Origin: Vibrio sp. SCSIO 43136
GTDB lineage: Bacteria > Pseudomonadota > Gammaproteobacteria > Enterobacterales > Vibrionaceae
DNA length: 64,000 nucleotides
NCBI RefSeq assembly: GCF_023716565.1
Contig: NZ_CP071848.1
Location: 1,426,001-1,490,000 of the forward strand
Direction of reading: 5' to 3'
Of the stretch, positions 48,737-57,645 are shown one piece after another. The stretch's first letter is position 1, and every line of letters begins with the position of its first letter. A model generated the notes under the pieces. The model was not told the origin of the DNA, searched no databases, and saw only the letters and a program-made list of their open reading frames with translations. The position numbers and the translations under genes were made by a program.

Positions 48737-48755
48737 AAATCCTAACGCACTGTTA

Positions 48756-49505
48756 TTAGTGATGCAAAATCTGGCTCAAGAAGTTCTGAGTACGATCAGA
48801 TTGTGGATTCTCAAAGAAATCTTTCGGGTTATTTTCTTCAATTATCTCACCGGCATCCATAAAGATGACGCGATCAGCCACTTCTTTTGCAAAGCCCATT
48901 TCGTGCGTAACACACAACATGGTCATACCTTCACCAGCTAGCTCTACCATTACGTCCAACACCTCTCGTACCATCTCTGGGTCAAGTGCTGACGTTGGTT
49001 CATCGAAAAGCATTACTTGTGGGTTCATACATAGAGAGCGAGCAATTGCTACACGTTGTTGCTGACCACCAGATAGTTGACCTGGGTATTTGTCCGCTTG
49101 GTCTGGGATCTTAACGCGCTCTAGGTATTTCATTGCAATCGCTTCAGCTTCCTCTTTCGGCATTTTCTTAACCCAAATCGGTGCTAAGGTACAGTTTTCT
49201 AAAACCGTTAGGTGAGGGAAGAGGTTAAAGTGCTGGAAACACATACCAACTTCTCTGCGCACAGCTTCGATATTTTTCAGATCTTCTGTTAGTTCATTAC
49301 CACTAACGATGATTTGACCTTTTTGATGCTCTTCCAAACGGTTGATGCAGCGGATCATCGTTGACTTGCCAGAACCCGATGGGCCACAGATAACGATTTT
49401 CTCACCTTTGGTGACGTTTAGATTGATGTTTTTTAGTACGTGGAACTCACCGTACCACTTGTTCATGTCTTTAATTTCGATCATGTAATCTTGTTGTTGC
49501 GTCAT
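48756..49505 (-). CDS. aapP: Amino-acid ABC transporter ATP-binding protein
   Basis: 249 residues. Drives import through the AapQM permease. Walker [10 protein letters not shown] (about residues 39-47), signature [15 protein letters not shown], Walker [15 protein letters not shown] and the switch histidine in CVTHEMGF are all present. It belongs to the polar amino-acid group (GlnQ/HisP/AapP). Last gene of the operon, 23 bp after aapM. Confidence 0.93.
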   Translation of the reverse strand: MTQQQDYMIEIKDMNKWYGEFHVLKNINLNVTKGEKIVICGPSGSGKSTMIRCINRLEEHQKGQIIVSGNELTEDLKNIEAVRREVGMCFQHFNLFPHLTVLENCTLAPIWVKKMPKEEAEAIAMKYLERVKIPDQADKYPGQLSGGQQQRVAIARSLCMNPQVMLFDEPTSALDPEMVREVLDVMVELAGEGMTMLCVTHEMGFAKEVADRVIFMDAGEIIEENNPKDFFENPQSDRTQNFLSQILHH

Positions 49506-49528
49506 AATACGTCCTTGATTCGTAACAG

Positions 49529-50626
49529 TTATCGTTTGTGACCAGTATGGAGTTTGTTTTCAAGCCATATCGAGTATCTCGACATGCCGAAACAGAACAC
49601 CCAGAACACTAACGCGACAAAAACATAACTTTCGATAGCAAAACCAAGCCACTCAGGGTCGGTGTTTGCCGATTGACCAATACCCAGTACATCAAACATA
49701 CCGATGATAAGTACTAGACTGGTATCTTTGAATAGACCAATGAAGGTGTTTACGATTGAAGGGATCGTAATCTTCAGTGCCTGAGGCAGTATGATAAGCC
49801 CCATTTTTTTCCAGTATGACAAGCCCAGAGCGTCGGCGGCTTCGTATTGGCCTTTAGGGATTGCTTGCAGGCCACCACGGATAACCTCCGCCATGTAAGC
49901 AGCACTAAACATAACTACACCGACAAGTGCACGGAGTAACTTATCAGTCTCAGAGCCTTCTGACATGAACAGAGGCAGCATAACTGATGCCATGAAGAGT
50001 ACCGTGATCAGCGGAACGCCACGCCAAACTTCAATGTACACAGTACATAAACTTCGGATGATTGGCATTTCAGAGCGTCGGCCCAAAGCAAGAGCGACAC
50101 CAATCGGTAGCGAAACCACAATACCCACTAACGCAATGACCAATGTCACTAGCAGGCCACCCCACTTGTGGGTATCTACGACTTCTAAGCCAAATACACC
50201 ACCGTAAAGAAGACCAGTCGCTAGGAATGGGAATACGTTAACAAAGAACAGCCATAGCCAAACACGACCAGGTGTTTTTTCATAGGCAAGCAACACAACA
50301 AAGACCGCAAGCGCACCAAAGAAAAGGCGAGGGCGCCAAAGCTCTTCAGTTGGGTAGAAGCCATACATGAACTGTTCCCAGCGCACACTGATAAATACCC
50401 AACACGCACCGTCACGAGAACAAGCGTCACGTGTCGCACCCACCCAGTCAGCAGATAGGAAAGCCCAATCAATAATGGAAATCATCGTGGTAATAACAAT
50501 GTAACCAAGAATAAGCGTGACTACTGAGTTCACAGGGCCATTAAATAGATTCTTCTTTAACCAACCTACGACACCTACGGTATTTGCCGGTGGTGGGAGG
50601 TCAGGTTGAAATTGATGTGTACTCAT
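49529..50626 (-). CDS. aapM: General L-amino-acid ABC transporter permease AapM
   Basis: 365 residues, an inner-membrane permease. A long N-terminal region with several membrane helices is typical of AapM. It is followed by the transport domain with the EAA-type loop ([29 protein letters not shown] is the region at about residues 240-270) that contacts AapP. One base separates its start from the end of aapQ, so the two are translationally coupled. Confidence 0.92.
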   Translation of the reverse strand: MSTHQFQPDLPPPANTVGVVGWLKKNLFNGPVNSVVTLILGYIVITTMISIIDWAFLSADWVGATRDACSRDGACWVFISVRWEQFMYGFYPTEELWRPRLFFGALAVFVVLLAYEKTPGRVWLWLFFVNVFPFLATGLLYGGVFGLEVVDTHKWGGLLVTLVIALVGIVVSLPIGVALALGRRSEMPIIRSLCTVYIEVWRGVPLITVLFMASVMLPLFMSEGSETDKLLRALVGVVMFSAAYMAEVIRGGLQAIPKGQYEAADALGLSYWKKMGLIILPQALKITIPSIVNTFIGLFKDTSLVLIIGMFDVLGIGQSANTDPEWLGFAIESYVFVALVFWVFCFGMSRYSIWLENKLHTGHKR

Positions 50627-50627
50627 C

Positions 50628-51830
50628 TTATCTCTCCACCAACGACATCTTGTTGTTGTATATGTTCATCAAGAAGGAAGTCAGAAGACTCAACGTTAGA
50701 TAAACTGCCATTGTCATCGAGATGATCTCGATTGCCTGACCGGTTTGGTTCAGCGTTGTACCTGCAAATACAGAAACGAGATCTGGATAACCAATCGCCA
50801 TTGCTAGCGATGAGTTTTTGGTCAAGTTCAGGTATTGACTGGTCAAAGGTGGAATGATGATACGCATAGCTTGAGGAATTACGACAAGCTTAAGCGTTCT
50901 AGAGCGTGGTAAACCAAGAGCCATAGCAGCTTCGGTTTGACCGTGACTTACAGCGTTGATACCCGAACGTACGATCTCTGCGATAAAGGAAGCTGTGTAG
51001 ACACTTAGTGCAACCAATAGCGCTGCAAGCTCAGGCAAAATAGAGATACCACCTCTAAAATTGAACCCTTTAAGCTCAGGGAACTCGGCAGAGATAGGCA
51101 TGCCAGCTGCAAAATAGGCAATTAGAGGTAAACCAATGATCAGTCCAAGGCTGATTAACCCAGCAGGGGTTTGCTGCCCAGTCAGTTTTTGCTTGTTGTT
51201 TGCCCAAATGTTTAAAACAATTGAGCCAACAATCGCTAGCACAAGCGCAGCGCCGACGATCCATGCTCCCGCTTCAAAGACAGGTGCAGGAAGGAATAAT
51301 CCTCGAACATTGAGGAAGATGGCTTCCCCAAGACTCAAACTTTGTCTCGGTGAGGGAAGAGCCTGAAGAACAGCGAAATACCAAAAGAATATTTGCAGCA
51401 AAAGTGGGACGTTTCGGAATATTTCGATATATACCGCAGCGATGCGACTCACTAACCAGTTGGAAGAAAGTCGAGCGATACCAACTGCAAACCCCAAAAT
51501 GGTTGCGAAAAATATGCCTAACACTGACACCAAAGCGGTGTTCAAAAGGCCAACCACGAAGGTGCGCCCATACGAATATGTTTCATCATATTCGATCAAT
51601 GTAAGGCCAATACCAAATCCGGCTTCCTGATCTAGGAAATCAAAACCAGTTGCAATACCACGTGACTCTAGATTGGTAAGAGCATTATTGACAATGGTAT
51701 AGAAGAAAGCGCCAAGGGCGAGAACTGCGACTAGTTGGAAAACAATAGAGCGGAATGTTGGATTGTAAAAAAGGTTGGTGCTAGCAGAAGGCTTGGTTGC
51801 TTCACTAGCTACATTGGTAGTAGGTTTCAT
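50628..51830 (-). CDS. aapQ: General L-amino-acid ABC transporter permease AapQ
   Basis: 400 residues. The permease partner of AapM, with an N-terminal membrane helix, the long periplasmic segment of AapQ proteins and the conserved loop (SFIAEIVRSGINAVSHGQTE, about residues 283-302). It forms the heteromeric channel for polar amino acids. It lies downstream of the aapJ terminator-like hairpin, so it is expressed at a lower level than the binding protein. Confidence 0.92.
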   Translation of the reverse strand: MKPTTNVASEATKPSASTNLFYNPTFRSIVFQLVAVLALGAFFYTIVNNALTNLESRGIATGFDFLDQEAGFGIGLTLIEYDETYSYGRTFVVGLLNTALVSVLGIFFATILGFAVGIARLSSNWLVSRIAAVYIEIFRNVPLLLQIFFWYFAVLQALPSPRQSLSLGEAIFLNVRGLFLPAPVFEAGAWIVGAALVLAIVGSIVLNIWANNKQKLTGQQTPAGLISLGLIIGLPLIAYFAAGMPISAEFPELKGFNFRGGISILPELAALLVALSVYTASFIAEIVRSGINAVSHGQTEAAMALGLPRSRTLKLVVIPQAMRIIIPPLTSQYLNLTKNSSLAMAIGYPDLVSVFAGTTLNQTGQAIEIISMTMAVYLTLSLLTSFLMNIYNNKMSLVER

Positions 51831-51861
51831 ACAACAATAACCTCAAATCCATTTAAAAAAG

Positions 51862-51890
51862 AGGGCGGAGGATTCTCCGCCCTTTTTATA
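51862..51890 (-). terminator. Intra-operon attenuator between aapJ and aapQ
   Basis: GGGCGGAG / CTCCGCCC stem, loop of 4, followed on the minus strand by a short T run (CTTTTTT). Between a binding-protein gene and its permease, such a hairpin usually makes the binding protein more abundant by partial read-through. Confidence 0.75.
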
Positions 51891-51906
51891 CTTATTATAG
51901 TGATGA

Positions 51907-52935
51907 TTAACGTAGTGGTGGAGCGTACATGAAGCCACCAGCATTCCATAGTGCGTTAACACCACGGCTGATCTGAAGTGGAGAACCTTCACCTACAGTA
52001 CGTTCAAAGCTTTCGCCGTAGTTACCCACTTGTTTGATGATTTGGTAACCCCAATCGTCGCTCAGACCAAGACCTTTACCTTTAGGACCGTCGACACCTA
52101 GGATACGCTTAACGTTTGGATCGTTTGATTTCAGCATTTCGTCTGCATTTTTAGAAGTAATGCCGTACTCTTCTGCGTTGATCATTGCGTTAAGTGTCCA
52201 CTTCGCAACGTTAAACCATTTGTCGTCACCTTGACGAACTACAGGGCCTAGAGGCTCTTTAGAAATGATTTCTGGAAGAACGACTGCAGAGCTAGGATCT
52301 TTTAGGTTTAGACGAAGTGCGTAAAGACCAGATTGGTCAGTAGTTAGAACATCACAACGGTTTGAGTCGAAACCAGCTGAAGTTTGCGCTGCGGTATCGA
52401 ATACTACTGGCTTGTAGCTCATACCCTTAGCACGGAAGTAGTCCGCAAGGTTAAGCTCAGTTGTTGTACCAGACTGAACACAGATAGATGCGCCGTCTAG
52501 TTCAAGTGCACTTTTAAGACCAAGGTCTTTCTTCACCATGAAGCCCTGACCATCGTAGTAGTTCACACCAACGAAGTTCAGACCAAGCGCCGTGTCACGG
52601 TGTAGAGTCCATGTTGTGTTACGAGAAAGAACGTCAATTTCACCAGACTGTAGTGCTGTGAAACGCTCTTTAGCGGTAAGTGGTACATATTTTACTTTTG
52701 TTTTATCACCAAGAACTGCCGCTGCTAGCGCTTGACAGTACTCTACGTCGATGCCTTCCCAAGCACCTTCAGAGTTCGGGTTAGAGAAACCCGGAAGACC
52801 TGTACTAACACCACACTGTACAAAGCCTTTGGCTTTAACTTTTTCTAACGTGCCTTCTGCTGCTTGCGCTGAAGTCGACATCATCGCTGTAGCAGCAACT
52901 ACTACTGAAGCAAGAATAGAGAGTTTCTGTGCCAT
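51907..52935 (-). CDS. aapJ: General L-amino-acid ABC transporter substrate-binding protein
   Basis: 342 residues from the ATG at 52935, preceded by AGGAAGGA; the open frame extends to 53031 but without a signal peptide. Signal peptide QKLSILASVVVAATAMMSTS then AQA cleavage. Type II periplasmic binding fold of the AapJ family (VQCGVSTGLPGFSNPNSEG near the mature N-terminus, SRNTTWTLHRDTALG in the middle). It captures polar amino acids for AapQMP. First gene of the operon, behind a 440-bp regulatory gap. Confidence 0.94.
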   Translation of the reverse strand: MAQKLSILASVVVAATAMMSTSAQAAEGTLEKVKAKGFVQCGVSTGLPGFSNPNSEGAWEGIDVEYCQALAAAVLGDKTKVKYVPLTAKERFTALQSGEIDVLSRNTTWTLHRDTALGLNFVGVNYYDGQGFMVKKDLGLKSALELDGASICVQSGTTTELNLADYFRAKGMSYKPVVFDTAAQTSAGFDSNRCDVLTTDQSGLYALRLNLKDPSSAVVLPEIISKEPLGPVVRQGDDKWFNVAKWTLNAMINAEEYGITSKNADEMLKSNDPNVKRILGVDGPKGKGLGLSDDWGYQIIKQVGNYGESFERTVGEGSPLQISRGVNALWNAGGFMYAPPLR

Positions 52936-53377
52936 GTGAATCCTTCCTGTATCATCCATCAAAACCGACCAAGTCGGCCTTACGATTAAAAAAAGAGTTT
53001 TATGCTGAATTGATGTAAAACGGCTTAACAATAATTCAACTAGTTGTAAGAGTAGGAAAGGTTTTGAGATAACTCAAATCGTTAATTTAAAAGTATTTTT
53101 GAGTCTTATCACAAAACCAGACGTAATTAGGATGACGAAATGTTTCACTAATGTAAATAGTGCAACAGCGCAATCTTCTAGTGCAACAGTACATAAACGC
53201 TGAATTTTGACGTGCTATTGATACTCAGGGCTGCAAAAATGGCACTTGGTAGGTATAAAATCTGATCATAGTGTTAAATTCGAACGTTAATTGTACTGAT
53301 AATTTTCTCGGCGTTTGTCAGATGCACTATTTTTGTTAGACTTTTCGGCAGGATAGAAATTAGACGTAAGGGATCGG
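52936..53377. other. Divergent regulatory region aapJ / siroheme synthase
   Basis: 442 bp without a gene between divergent units. It contains three copies of a TGTTkCACTA half-site (53141-53189, listed separately). No RNA gene was recognised. Confidence 0.55.
53141..53189. promoter_or_regulatory. Three-half-site operator-like cluster
   Basis: TGTTTCACTA (53141-53150), N7, TAGTGCAACAG (53158-53168) form a near-perfect inverted repeat. An exact direct copy of TAGTGCAACAG follows at 53179-53189, 21 bp (two helical turns) further. The regulator is unknown; the spacing does not fit NtrC. Confidence 0.4.
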
Positions 53378-54319
53378 ATGCAGTATTTTCCACTGTTTTT
53401 TGACTTAAATCACAAGCCAGTTTTGGTGGTGGGTGGCGGGGAAGTTGCTACTCGAAAAATTGAAGCATTATTAAAGGCTGGAGCGAATGTGACCGTTGTC
53501 TCACCTCAAGTTGAGAGGCAGATTGAAGAGTGGGTCGACCAAGAAAAATGTTACTGGGAAAAGGCGTTTTATAGTAGTGATCTATTGGCTGGTTATATTC
53601 AAGTGTGGGCGACGACAGATAACCCAGAATTAAACCAACGAGTATGTCTGGAAGCGCGCCAAGAAGGCATCATGGTAAACGTGGTTGATGATCCGGCACA
53701 TTGTGATTTTATCACTCCATCAATGATCACCAGAGGACGAATCCAAGTTGCTATTTCTAGCGGCGGTGCGTCTCCTGTACTGGCGAGGAACATTCGTGAG
53801 CGGGTCGAGTCAGTATTAGGGCAAAACCTGAGTCTGCTGGCAGATTTTGCAGCATCGAAGCGTGTAAGTATAAAGCAGTCATTAGATAGCGTGGATAAGC
53901 GCCGCAGTTTTTGGGAAAAGTTCTTTGCGCTGCCAGAGGTTGAGTTTGCCACCAGTCGTAACGAACTAGAAGCCGTCTATTCGACACTGATTTCAGACCA
54001 GCACGCAATTGAGCCTCAGGTGATTTGGCAAGAGTTCAGCCAAGATTGTGAGCGTATGACACTCAAGAGCTTGAGAGCGATACAGCAAGTCGATATTGCG
54101 TTTTATCCGCAAGATTGTCCAGCAAGCTTTCTGGAGCTTATTCGCCGAGATGCCGAGCGAACGAGATTTGAAAGCTATGCACAGCTAGGGGATATGCTAG
54201 TCACTGCGAAAGCCCAAGGACTAAGGGCATGTGTGTTGGTGCCTGAAAATGCCAAGCAAAGTGGGGAGCTTACTCTCTTGATGAAAGATGACCGTTATTT
54301 CGTGCTTGGTGCTTTATAA
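53378..54319 (+). CDS. Siroheme synthase N-terminal domain with relic methyltransferase domain
   Basis: 313 residues. Residues 1-205 match the Met8/SirC half of CysG, an NAD-dependent precorrin-2 dehydrogenase and sirohydrochlorin ferrochelatase. The Rossmann motif VVGGGEVATRK is near residue 17, NVVDDPAHCDFITPS includes the catalytic-type aspartate, and VAISSGGASPVLAR has the serine of the CysG phosphorylation site. After residue 205 the chain still follows the start of the CysG uroporphyrinogen methyltransferase (MTLKSLRAIQQVDIAFY, FLELIRRDAER). However, the SAM-binding G-x-G-x-G-D loop is gone and the domain stops after about 110 residues. Methylation must be done by another enzyme. Ends at a bidirectional terminator. 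Confidence 0.88.
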   Translation: MQYFPLFFDLNHKPVLVVGGGEVATRKIEALLKAGANVTVVSPQVERQIEEWVDQEKCYWEKAFYSSDLLAGYIQVWATTDNPELNQRVCLEARQEGIMVNVVDDPAHCDFITPSMITRGRIQVAISSGGASPVLARNIRERVESVLGQNLSLLADFAASKRVSIKQSLDSVDKRRSFWEKFFALPEVEFATSRNELEAVYSTLISDQHAIEPQVIWQEFSQDCERMTLKSLRAIQQVDIAFYPQDCPASFLELIRRDAERTRFESYAQLGDMLVTAKAQGLRACVLVPENAKQSGELTLLMKDDRYFVLGAL

Positions 54320-54340
54320 GTACAACACTTGTTGATGATA

Positions 54341-54370
54341 AAAAAACAGGGCTCGAAAGCCCTGTTTTTT
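54341..54370. terminator. Bidirectional terminator, siroheme gene / yajQ
   Basis: AAAAAACAGGGCT / AGCCCTGTTTTTT with loop CGAA; A run left, T run right. Confidence 0.92.
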
Positions 54371-54371
54371 G

Positions 54372-54854
54372 TTAGTCTCGAAAGTTCTCGAATTGGAATG
54401 GTTGGCCAAGTTCAGCGCCTCGAACCAGCGCCATGACGCTTTGTAAGTCATCACGCTTTTTACCAGTCACACGCACTTTTTCACCTTGGATAGCGACTTG
54501 CACTTTCATCTTCGCATCCTTAACCATTTTGACAATTTTCTTTGCCGTCGGTGTATCGATACCTTGTTTAAACAGAACATCTTGATGCCAGTTTTTACCG
54601 CTCGCAGATGGGTCTTTCGCTTCCATCGCATTTGGATCAACATTACGCTTAGTTAGGTTGCCGCGTAAGATATCGCGCATCTGTTTTAGTTGAAAATCGC
54701 CTTCAGCGTTGAGCTTTACGATTTCATCTTGGTATTCAAAACTTGCTTCTACGCCACGAAAGTCGAAGCGGGTTGAAAGCTCGCGGTTAGCGTTATCTAC
54801 AGCGTTTTTCAGTTCAACCTTGTCGATTTCTGAAACAATATCAAATGAAGGCAT
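54372..54854 (-). CDS. yajQ: YajQ family nucleotide (c-di-GMP) binding protein
   Basis: 160 residues, the normal length. Two ferredoxin-like halves with the family N-terminus [20 protein letters not shown] and the [12 protein letters not shown] block. YajQ proteins bind RNA and nucleotides, and some bind c-di-GMP and partner with transcription factors. Begins 12 bp after the aroG stop, so it is probably co-transcribed with aroG. Confidence 0.93.
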   Translation of the reverse strand: MPSFDIVSEIDKVELKNAVDNANRELSTRFDFRGVEASFEYQDEIVKLNAEGDFQLKQMRDILRGNLTKRNVDPNAMEAKDPSASGKNWHQDVLFKQGIDTPTAKKIVKMVKDAKMKVQVAIQGEKVRVTGKKRDDLQSVMALVRGAELGQPFQFENFRD

Positions 54855-54866
54855 GATTGCTCCTTA

Positions 54867-55925
54867 TTAAGCGTTAGTCGCGGATTTAATAGCGTCAGCT
54901 AGCATTTCTAGCATCTGTTCTGTGTGTTCCCAGCTCAGGCATGGGTCAGTAATTGAGCAGCCGTATTTTAACTCATCAAGATCAGCCATCGGTTGATTGC
55001 CTTCTTCAATGAAGCTTTCAGCCATGATGCCCGCCACATAAGTGGAACCCGACTTGATTTGCTCGCAAATTTCGGCGGCAACATCGAGCTGCTTTCTATG
55101 CTGTTTTTGACAGTTTGCGTGGCTAAAATCGACCACTAGACGCTGTGGTAAATCAAACTCAGCTAACTGCTCGCATGCACTCTCGATAGATGCTTTGTCG
55201 AAGTTTGGACCGTTATCGCCACCACGCAGAATAACGTGACCGTATGGATTCCCTGAGGTGCGGTAAACGGTCATGCGGCCATTTTTATCTGGCGAGTAGA
55301 AGTAATGACCGGCTTTAGCGGCGCGAATAGCGTCAATCGCAATTTTTACATTGCCGTTAGTGCCATTTTTGAAACCTACTGGGCACGAAAGTGCTGAAGC
55401 CATTTCACGGTGGATTTGAGACTCAGTAGTTCTCGCACCAATTGCACCCCAAGTAATAAGGTCAGCGATGTATTGGCCTGTGATCATATCAAGGAACTCA
55501 GTCGCTGTTGCAAGGCCGAGTTTGTTGATATCGAGCAAAAGTTTACGTGCTTTGTTAAGCCCAGTTTCTAGAGCATAGGAGCCGTCAAGATTTGGGTCAG
55601 TGATAAGACCTTTCCAACCAACAACAGTACGTGGTTTTTCGAAGTAAGTACGCATAACAACGAACAACTCGTCTTTGTACTTATCCTGAATCGCACTCAG
55701 ACGTTGCGCATAATCAAGCGCTGCATCCGTGTCGTGTACTGAACAAGGACCAACAATGACAAGCAAACGCTTATCTTCGCCTGTCAAAATTGCTTCAATC
55801 TGGCGACGAGACTGTGCAATACGGTTGGCTACATCTTCCGTGATAGGGTGAGCTTGACCCAATTCCGCAGGAGTCGGCATTGGACCGAGCGGTTGGGTTC
55901 GCAATTCGTCTGTTTTTAATGGCAT
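54867..55925 (-). CDS. aroG: 3-deoxy-7-phosphoheptulonate synthase (DAHP synthase)
   Basis: 352 residues. First step of aromatic amino-acid synthesis, condensing PEP and erythrose 4-phosphate. Class I alpha signature blocks are present: LLVIVGPCSVHD with the metal cysteine, MRTYFEKPRT, VGFKNGTNG, VDFSHANCQK with the metal histidine. The N-terminus resembles the Phe-sensitive AroG rather than AroF or AroH, but feedback specificity cannot be proved by eye. Divergent from the PEP-synthase-like gene, which is notable because PEP is the AroG substrate. Confidence 0.92.
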   Translation of the reverse strand: MPLKTDELRTQPLGPMPTPAELGQAHPITEDVANRIAQSRRQIEAILTGEDKRLLVIVGPCSVHDTDAALDYAQRLSAIQDKYKDELFVVMRTYFEKPRTVVGWKGLITDPNLDGSYALETGLNKARKLLLDINKLGLATATEFLDMITGQYIADLITWGAIGARTTESQIHREMASALSCPVGFKNGTNGNVKIAIDAIRAAKAGHYFYSPDKNGRMTVYRTSGNPYGHVILRGGDNGPNFDKASIESACEQLAEFDLPQRLVVDFSHANCQKQHRKQLDVAAEICEQIKSGSTYVAGIMAESFIEEGNQPMADLDELKYGCSITDPCLSWEHTEQMLEMLADAIKSATNA

Positions 55926-56139
55926 TTTCGCGCCTGTATGTTACTGCAAAAGCGTTAAGATAGCGGAAATAACCACAGGAATAAACACAGTAGGGTATTT
56001 ACTCGCAAATTCATTCGACTGTTAACCAATTTGTGTACGAATTTCATCAGAAAAATCAATAAATTTAACCTATGGTTTCCGATCGCAAAACGCTGTGTTA
56101 TTTTCGACGGATACATATAAAAGTCGTTATGGAGCAATG

Positions 56140-57027
56140 ATGAACGTATCTCAGCAAGGAAGTACAGATAAAGCGTTAAAAAGAGGTGCTGTGTTGCCGA
56201 CCTACAGTGACTATAGCAATGACGAGCTACCTCTTATGGTGTCACTTTCTGCATTAATCCAAGAAGTGGTATTTTATCACCCACAATTGCTGGATTCAGA
56301 AATAACGCTGGGTGACGAAGACCAGCAAGCATTAGACTCAGTAGTAGGTCAGAGCGAGTTACGTGGTCACTTTGTGTCGACGCTAGTGAGTAATATTGAG
56401 CAAACTGCAGCGCAAGGCCAAACCATTCAAGTGCGTTTGACTGACGCCTGTGGGGACGAATTGTCAACGTTAATTGCTGGCAGTGAGTTTCCTACCGCCA
56501 CCAGCAATCCATTCATGGGGGCGAGAGGTGTTGCCAAATATGCGTTAGCAGAATACAAAAGTGCGTTTTCAGCTGAATGTGAAGTGATTAAGCAGCTCAT
56601 AGTTGCCGGACATTGCGTTGAAATTGTGGTTCCTTTTGTTCGCTCGTTGAGTGACGCTGCCCAAGTGATAGATTTACTGGCTGAACATGGCTTACCGCGT
56701 GGTCTCAATGGCTTAAAAGTGCACTATAGCTGTGATGTTCCGAGTGCGGCACTGCTGTCTGATAGACTGTTACAGTACTTTGATGGTGTCGTTATCCATG
56801 CGGATCACCTTGCTCAATATGCCTTAGGTCTCGATAGTCTCGATGAGCAAGTTCACCATCGATTTGATCCTGAAAATGATGGTGTTATCGAACTTATCAA
56901 GCTGATCTACAAGAAAACCCAAGGTTCTAAAAAGCCAGTTTCCGTGGTGGTTGGTACTCTTGAAAAACGCATAAAACTTGTAGATATTGCGGCCGAGAAA
57001 GAGAGTAACACCTACGTTACCATGTAA
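56140..57027 (+). CDS. Isolated PEP-synthase C-terminal-like domain, catalytically eroded
   Basis: 295 residues from the ATG at 56140 (GGAG 5 bp upstream). Residues 95-265 follow the PEP-utilising TIM-barrel end of PpsA in order. VRLTD matches VRLSD, SNPFMGARG matches ENPMLGFRG, SAFSAECEVIK matches the DCFALECEAVK region, and VPFVRS matches IPFVRT. GLPRGLNGLKV, then DVPSAALLSDRLLQYFDG and ALGLD match the last third. PpsA hallmarks are altered: the DFKSNEY core is missing, SND of IGSNDMTQ is A-D-H, and the catalytic cysteine of ICGQ reads V-V-G. There is no swivel or ATP domain. I infer a regulatory or carbohydrate-binding role, not PEP synthase activity. Function unknown. Confidence 0.8.
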   Translation: MNVSQQGSTDKALKRGAVLPTYSDYSNDELPLMVSLSALIQEVVFYHPQLLDSEITLGDEDQQALDSVVGQSELRGHFVSTLVSNIEQTAAQGQTIQVRLTDACGDELSTLIAGSEFPTATSNPFMGARGVAKYALAEYKSAFSAECEVIKQLIVAGHCVEIVVPFVRSLSDAAQVIDLLAEHGLPRGLNGLKVHYSCDVPSAALLSDRLLQYFDGVVIHADHLAQYALGLDSLDEQVHHRFDPENDGVIELIKLIYKKTQGSKKPVSVVVGTLEKRIKLVDIAAEKESNTYVTM

Positions 57028-57053
57028 CTTCAAACGCCTGTTTTGTTATCGGT

Positions 57054-57083
57054 CTCACAATGCATTGTGAGTTTGTTAACAAA
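57054..57083. promoter_or_regulatory. Two adjacent perfect palindromes upstream of the DUF4442 gene
   Basis: CTCACAATGCATTGTGAG (57054-57071, 18 bp, perfect) is directly followed by TTTGTTAACAAA (57072-57083, 12 bp, perfect). They lie 27-55 bp after the PpsA-like stop and 59-88 bp before the DUF4442 start. Either may be operators; the first could also help end the upstream transcript, though the following T run is poor. Confidence 0.45.
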
Positions 57084-57141
57084 ATGTTGACTCATCTCGA
57101 TTGCTACCGTTAACTGAGCGGACTAACTAGCGAGGTGAGTC

Positions 57142-57645
57142 ATGTTTTCTGCTCTTCAAAAAGCCAATTTTTTTCTTAAGCATTTTGGGTTTACTAAGGT
57201 GCCATTAATCTGGTTGTGCCGACCTAAAATTCTTACCCTAAATGCCAAGACCGTCGAGATTAGAATTCCACTTAGGCGCCGTACAAAGAATCATCTTAAC
57301 AGCATGTATTTTGGAGCACTTGCAATTGGGGCAGACCTTGCGGGTGGATTTATGGCTATGCATAAGGCGGATCAACGTGGTGGTGCCGTATCACTTGCCT
57401 TTAAGGGAATGAACGCTGAATTCTTAAAACGTCCTGAAGCTGATGTAGTCTTTGTCTGCGATGACGGTGACGTAATCGATACGATGTTGAATGAAACATT
57501 TAGCACTGGAGAAAGAGTCAATAAAACGGTGAGAATCAACGCTACTTGCCCAACACTACACGGCAGTGAACCTATTGCGGTTTTTGATTTGGTGTTATCT
57601 CTTAAAGCGGTTGGTGTCACACCGGAGCAGAGGAAGGCCGCTTAA
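57142..57645 (+). CDS. DUF4442 hotdog-fold protein
   Basis: 167 residues. Matches DUF4442, a hotdog-fold family related to PaaI-type acyl-CoA thioesterases. LRRRTKNHLNSMYFGALAIGADLAGG is the region (about 45-70) that carries the N-H-x-N-S-M-Y pattern of these proteins. A thioester substrate is likely but not known. GAGGTGAG ribosome site. Its stop overlaps the stop of the convergent membrane-protein gene. Confidence 0.85.
   Translation: MFSALQKANFFLKHFGFTKVPLIWLCRPKILTLNAKTVEIRIPLRRRTKNHLNSMYFGALAIGADLAGGFMAMHKADQRGGAVSLAFKGMNAEFLKRPEADVVFVCDDGDVIDTMLNETFSTGERVNKTVRINATCPTLHGSEPIAVFDLVLSLKAVGVTPEQRKAA

Noticed and set aside
53141..53168. NtrC site before aapJ
   Set aside because: The CAC and GTG half-sites are 11 bases apart; the NtrC consensus has 7.
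53225..53250. Sigma-54 promoter (TGGCAC element) before aapJ
   Set aside because: TGGCAC at 53240 is on the wrong strand for aapJ and no TTGC element follows at the right distance in either direction.
57054..57071. CRP site before the DUF4442 gene
   Set aside because: Half-sites are in reversed order (TCACA first), so it is not a CRP operator.
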